DNA from: Semisulcospira habei
Lineage: Eukaryota; Mollusca; Gastropoda; Semisulcospiridae
Assembly (NCBI GenBank): GCA_036245525.1
Contig: BTPG01000005.1
Coordinates: 179,720,198 to 179,784,197 of the forward strand
DNA: 64,000 nucleotides
Direction: 5' to 3'
The notes under the pieces were generated by a model. The model had not been told where the DNA came from, did not search any database, and saw only the letters and a list, made by a program, of their open reading frames with translations. This document shows positions 63,816-64,000 of this stretch, piece after piece. Numbering within the stretch: the stretch's first letter is position 1; each line of letters starts with the position of its first letter. Made by a program: the position numbers and the translations under genes.

Positions 63816-64000
63816 GTTCCCCTTTGTACACAGAAGAGTTCCTTCCCTTAGTGGAAAACCGCTGGTACGTCACATGTGTTGTAGAAAAGTCCTAGCTGAG
63901 GCATTGCAACATCGATGACCCGTTGTATCGGCGAATTTGAGCAATCATGAAGTAAACTCTTTCGAGACGTGCCTGCATCCGGATTCGCGGCGTAAAGCCG

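Overview
The window is animal-type nuclear DNA. It holds one intron-containing protein gene and a very high load of non-coding, mostly palindromic repeats, with tRNA-derived SINEs, decayed non-LTR retrotransposons, microsatellites and long C/G homopolymers. Nothing bacterial is visible: there are no operons, Shine-Dalgarno sites or CRISPR. The SINE style (tRNA heads, AACC- or ATT-type tails) and the repeat load fit a lophotrochozoan, possibly a gastropod mollusc, but that is a low-confidence guess.

The only convincing gene is a NUDT19-like Nudix hydrolase (acyl-CoA/CoA diphosphatase family) on the + strand. Its exons are 6458-7204, 8466-8673 and 9196-9476. All splice sites are GT-AG, the frame is continuous, and the product is 411 residues. 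Hairpin repeats lie in its intron 2 and 7 bases after its stop codon.

Most of the rest is built from a few families of short palindromic elements, which I call A1, A2, A3, B, C, D, E, F, G, H, I and J. A (core GCTTGGCGCC), B (core GCAAGAGGCATAGATCCTC), E (core TGGCTGTCGGTAGCGC), H and J usually begin and end with TTAA followed by C-rich termini (TTAACYC), as expected for non-autonomous piggyBac-like elements. C is a ~265-bp full palindrome that carries the same core as B inside unrelated arms. D is a ~110-bp GC-rich palindrome bounded by ACCCAGT/ACTGGGT. Many copies are nested, abut at a single TTAA, or are split by other insertions.

Other mobile DNA: five copies of one tRNA-SINE (SINE2; four with clear 11-13 bp target duplications and one with an imperfect one); a second tRNA-SINE (SINE1) with an ATT-type tail; two fold-back retroelements with 12-13 bp target duplications and a hammerhead-like motif; two GGCGGATCC-ended elements with 5-bp target duplications; a 534-bp PIF/Harbinger-like element holding a broken MADF-domain fragment; an ~865-bp element with ~120-bp inverted ends; a 5'-truncated LINE at 39880-41751 (+); a CR1/L2-like LINE at 51893-54026 (-); and further LINE ends. 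Tandem arrays include a 143-bp x5 array, an 18-unit 44/32-bp array, a 27-bp x6 array, a CCATA array and a 21-bp array in the loop of an inverted repeat.

The most interesting observation is that the two arms of individual hairpin copies co-vary. A copy that departs from its family consensus usually carries the matching change in the other arm, so the arms of one copy resemble each other more than they resemble other copies.
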